A stretch of DNA of 64,000 nt, taken from contig JABHCC010000149.1 of NCBI GenBank assembly GCA_018669475.1, positions 79,137 through 143,136 on the forward strand, read 5' to 3'. Below, one piece after another: positions 62,582 to 64,000 of the stretch. Source of the DNA: Bacteroidota bacterium (GTDB lineage: Bacteria > Bacteroidota > Bacteroidia > Bacteroidales > UBA12481). Below the pieces are notes generated by a model that did no database searches, was not told where the DNA came from, and saw only the letters and a program-made list of their open reading frames with translations. Position numbers and translations under genes: made by a program. Position 1 is the first letter of the stretch. Each line of letters starts with the position of its first letter.

Positions 62582-62741
62582 GTACTGGCAGGTCTTCTGA
62601 CTTACCCGGTTTTCAGCTTCCTTCCCATTCCGAAGGACGGAACAGTGGAGTGAGGGGGCTGAAACGCATAACGGGCTTACAGCAGCGGGAACTGTTGCCG
62701 ATTCTCACGACATTCCCTATTATCCCAGATGGGACCAATAC
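62582..62741 (-). promoter_or_regulatory. cobalamin (AdoCbl-type) riboswitch
   Basis: On the minus strand the region reads from GTATTGG (62741-62735) to the pairing CCAGTAC (62588-62582), closing P1 with one G-U. Conserved parts include GGGAATG, GTGAGAATC, GCTGCTGTAAGCC and GTCAGAAGACCTGCC. About 130 bp of leader separate it from the DUF4465 gene start at 62452. It should shut the whole B12 operon when cobalamin is plentiful. A -7-like TACTTTTA (62755-62748) just upstream could be the promoter. Confidence 0.93.
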
Positions 62742-62881
62742 TTGGGATAAAAGTAATAATTAATTGGTAAATCGAAATATTTATGTTCCAATGGGAGGAG
62801 GAAATGCAAAAAGGTGTTACAGGCTTGATTTATTGATTTATTTTTTGGAACTTTTCTCTCACACTTTCATCTTAAGCATGA

Positions 62882-63469
62882 ATGACAGAAACCTTGAACA
62901 ATTCGGATTCTGATCTGATAGGGTGTTTTTTAGAGCAGAATGACCAGCATGCATTTGATTTGCTTGTAAAGCGATATCAGGATATGGTATATAATTTTTG
63001 TTATCGTTTTCTGGGCAGCTATGATGATGCTTTGGATTGTTCGCAAGAAGTATTTATCAAAGTATTCAAAAATCTGAGACAGTTCAGGAATGAGGCCAGT
63101 TTTTCATCCTGGTTATATCGAATAGTTATGAATTCGTGCAAAGAAATGGTAAGATCAAAACCATATAAAGTACGCCTGAAAGAAGCTGAAATTGACAAAA
63201 TGGATTTCCAGGCCATGAAAAAAAACCATTTTTCATCTTCACCAGAAAAGGTTCTGTTGCGAAAAGAGTTTAGTGAAGCCTTTCAATCAGCCTTGTTGAG
63301 ATTGAAAAAGACACATCGCCTGATGATTATTATGAGAGATATAGAGGGTAGAAGTTATGATGAAATAGCCACTATTACCGGGATGAAATCAGGAACAGTA
63401 AGGTCATCCCTGGCAAGGGCGAGAATAAGAATGGCAAGCGAACTAAAGGAGTACCGCTATGAGATGTAA
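62882..63469 (+). CDS. ECF RNA polymerase sigma factor (RpoE-like)
   Basis: 195 residues. Region 2: AFDLLVKRYQDMVYNFCYRFLGSYDDALDCSQEVFIKVFKNL pattern, with DDALDCSQEVF at the -10 recognition helix, and SSWLYRIVMNSCKEM. Region 4: THRLMIIMRDIEGRSYDEIA and TGMKSGTVRSSLARARIRM. The ATG at 62882 is used because the ATG at 62878 runs into a stop after 11 codons. The anti-sigma gene overlaps its 3' end by 11 bp. Likely envelope-stress type; target unknown. Confidence 0.95.
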   Translation: MTETLNNSDSDLIGCFLEQNDQHAFDLLVKRYQDMVYNFCYRFLGSYDDALDCSQEVFIKVFKNLRQFRNEASFSSWLYRIVMNSCKEMVRSKPYKVRLKEAEIDKMDFQAMKKNHFSSSPEKVLLRKEFSEAFQSALLRLKKTHRLMIIMRDIEGRSYDEIATITGMKSGTVRSSLARARIRMASELKEYRYEM

Positions 63470-64000
63470 AAAGAGCAGGAGCCATTTCTCTGCATACCTT
63501 GATCAGGAATTACCTGATGAGAAAGCCCAAAATCTGGAGCAACACTTGAATGAATGTCCGAAATGTGAAGAGGAATTCAAAAACCTCCGGAATTACCTGA
63601 GGATTGCACAGTCGCTGGATAGAGTTAAGGCACCTGAAATACTAAGCGAAAGAATACAGGCAAGTCTTAGCTCACCGATGCCAATAAAAAGCCGTTTGCA
63701 AAGAAACCCTATTATTTACATGCCGGTAGCTGTTGTTGCTGCGCTACTTCTGATATCCCTTTTCATCTGGCCTCCCGGATTCTTCCAAGCTGATAATGCA
63801 GAAATTCCATATGTTTTTGAAATAAAAAAGAGGGGGAAGGGGCCTGTAAGCAGGGAAAAGAAAGGTGATTCTCCATCTGAAAATAAAGTAAAAACGATAA
63901 GTGAAATAGTAAAGGCAAATGATGGTTTGGTGAAGATAGTAGATCAGGATCAATATTCCGGTGAGCCGAATTTCATGATAATTCAGGTACCGGCATCAAA
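63459..64000 (+). CDS. zinc-finger anti-sigma factor with one membrane helix (partial at window end)
   Basis: Starts with MRCKKSRSHFSAYLDQELPD and the zinc-binding anti-sigma pattern H-x3-C-x2-C in EQHLNECPKCEEEF (about residues 29-37), i.e. a zf-HC2 domain. A membrane helix (IIYMPVAVVAALLLISLFIW, about 86-105) leads to a charged periplasmic part that runs past the window end. It overlaps the sigma gene (ATG within its last codons), so the two are coupled. It should hold the ECF sigma inactive at the membrane. Confidence 0.88.
   Translation, partial: MRCKKSRSHFSAYLDQELPDEKAQNLEQHLNECPKCEEEFKNLRNYLRIAQSLDRVKAPEILSERIQASLSSPMPIKSRLQRNPIIYMPVAVVAALLLISLFIWPPGFFQADNAEIPYVFEIKKRGKGPVSREKKGDSPSENKVKTISEIVKANDGLVKIVDQDQYSGEPNFMIIQVPAS

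Overview
This window looks like chromosomal DNA of a free-living, probably aquatic or marine member of the Bacteroidota. The evidence is a SusC-type TonB receptor, many SPII lipoproteins, Bacteroidota-type -7 promoter elements (TAnnTTTG), several proteins with Por/T9SS C-terminal sorting tails, dense glycoside hydrolase and sulfatase genes, and moderately AT-rich DNA. T9SS cargo argues against Bacteroides itself and fits Marinilabiliales/Prolixibacteraceae-like lineages. The genus is an inference. I saw no rRNA, tRNA or CRISPR array.

Layout. 1-2.3 kb: start of a glycan-uptake operon (SusE/F-like lipoprotein, then SusC) read leftwards, with three direct repeats upstream. 2.5-6.4 kb: an esterase lipoprotein, an MGH1-like glycosidase and a heme-binding EB_dh lipoprotein with a CX3CH motif. 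6.5-9.7 kb: an arsR-arsE/F/G-like-permease operon, apparently for organoarsenical or metalloid efflux, with two matching ArsR operators. 9.75-36.8 kb: a long leftward run of amidohydrolase, S9 peptidase, MFS sugar porter, GH32, sialate esterase-peptidase fusion, GH172, GH78, GH2, DUF6055, GH95, sulfatase, GH2 and M1 peptidase. Gaps are 0-60 bp, so this is one or two transcripts devoted to breaking down complex, partly sulfated glycan. 37-42.7 kb: a LolA-like protein, a VPS10/BNR propeller and an M28-PHP fusion peptidase.

42.7-44.2 kb: an AAA_14/DUF4143 ATPase with a near-perfect palindrome in its promoter. It sits between an intact 3' end of the M28 gene and a second, decayed copy of that same 3' end (about 93% identical over 167 bp), as if the ATPase were a single-gene insertion. 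44.3-51 kb: a candidate undescribed system of three small exported cysteine-rich proteins, two 6-bladed beta-propeller lipoproteins, two membrane-tethered thioredoxin-like proteins and a type I signal peptidase, with an IS4-type transposase relic in the middle. 51.4-56.3 kb: a small Cys-rich protein, an XRE regulator, a sigma factor, a membrane TPR protein, a convergent membrane-anchored TPR-CHAT (caspase-like) protein and a tiny Gly/Asp/Pro-rich ORF.

56.5-62.8 kb: a cobalamin riboswitch followed by a vitamin B12 surface-uptake operon (double DUF4465 protein, T9SS surface protein, BtuB-like receptor, BtuG-like propeller). One signal peptide in it is encoded by tandem 7-bp repeats, which could make the gene phase-variable. 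62.9-64 kb: an ECF sigma factor with its zinc-finger anti-sigma factor, cut by the window edge.
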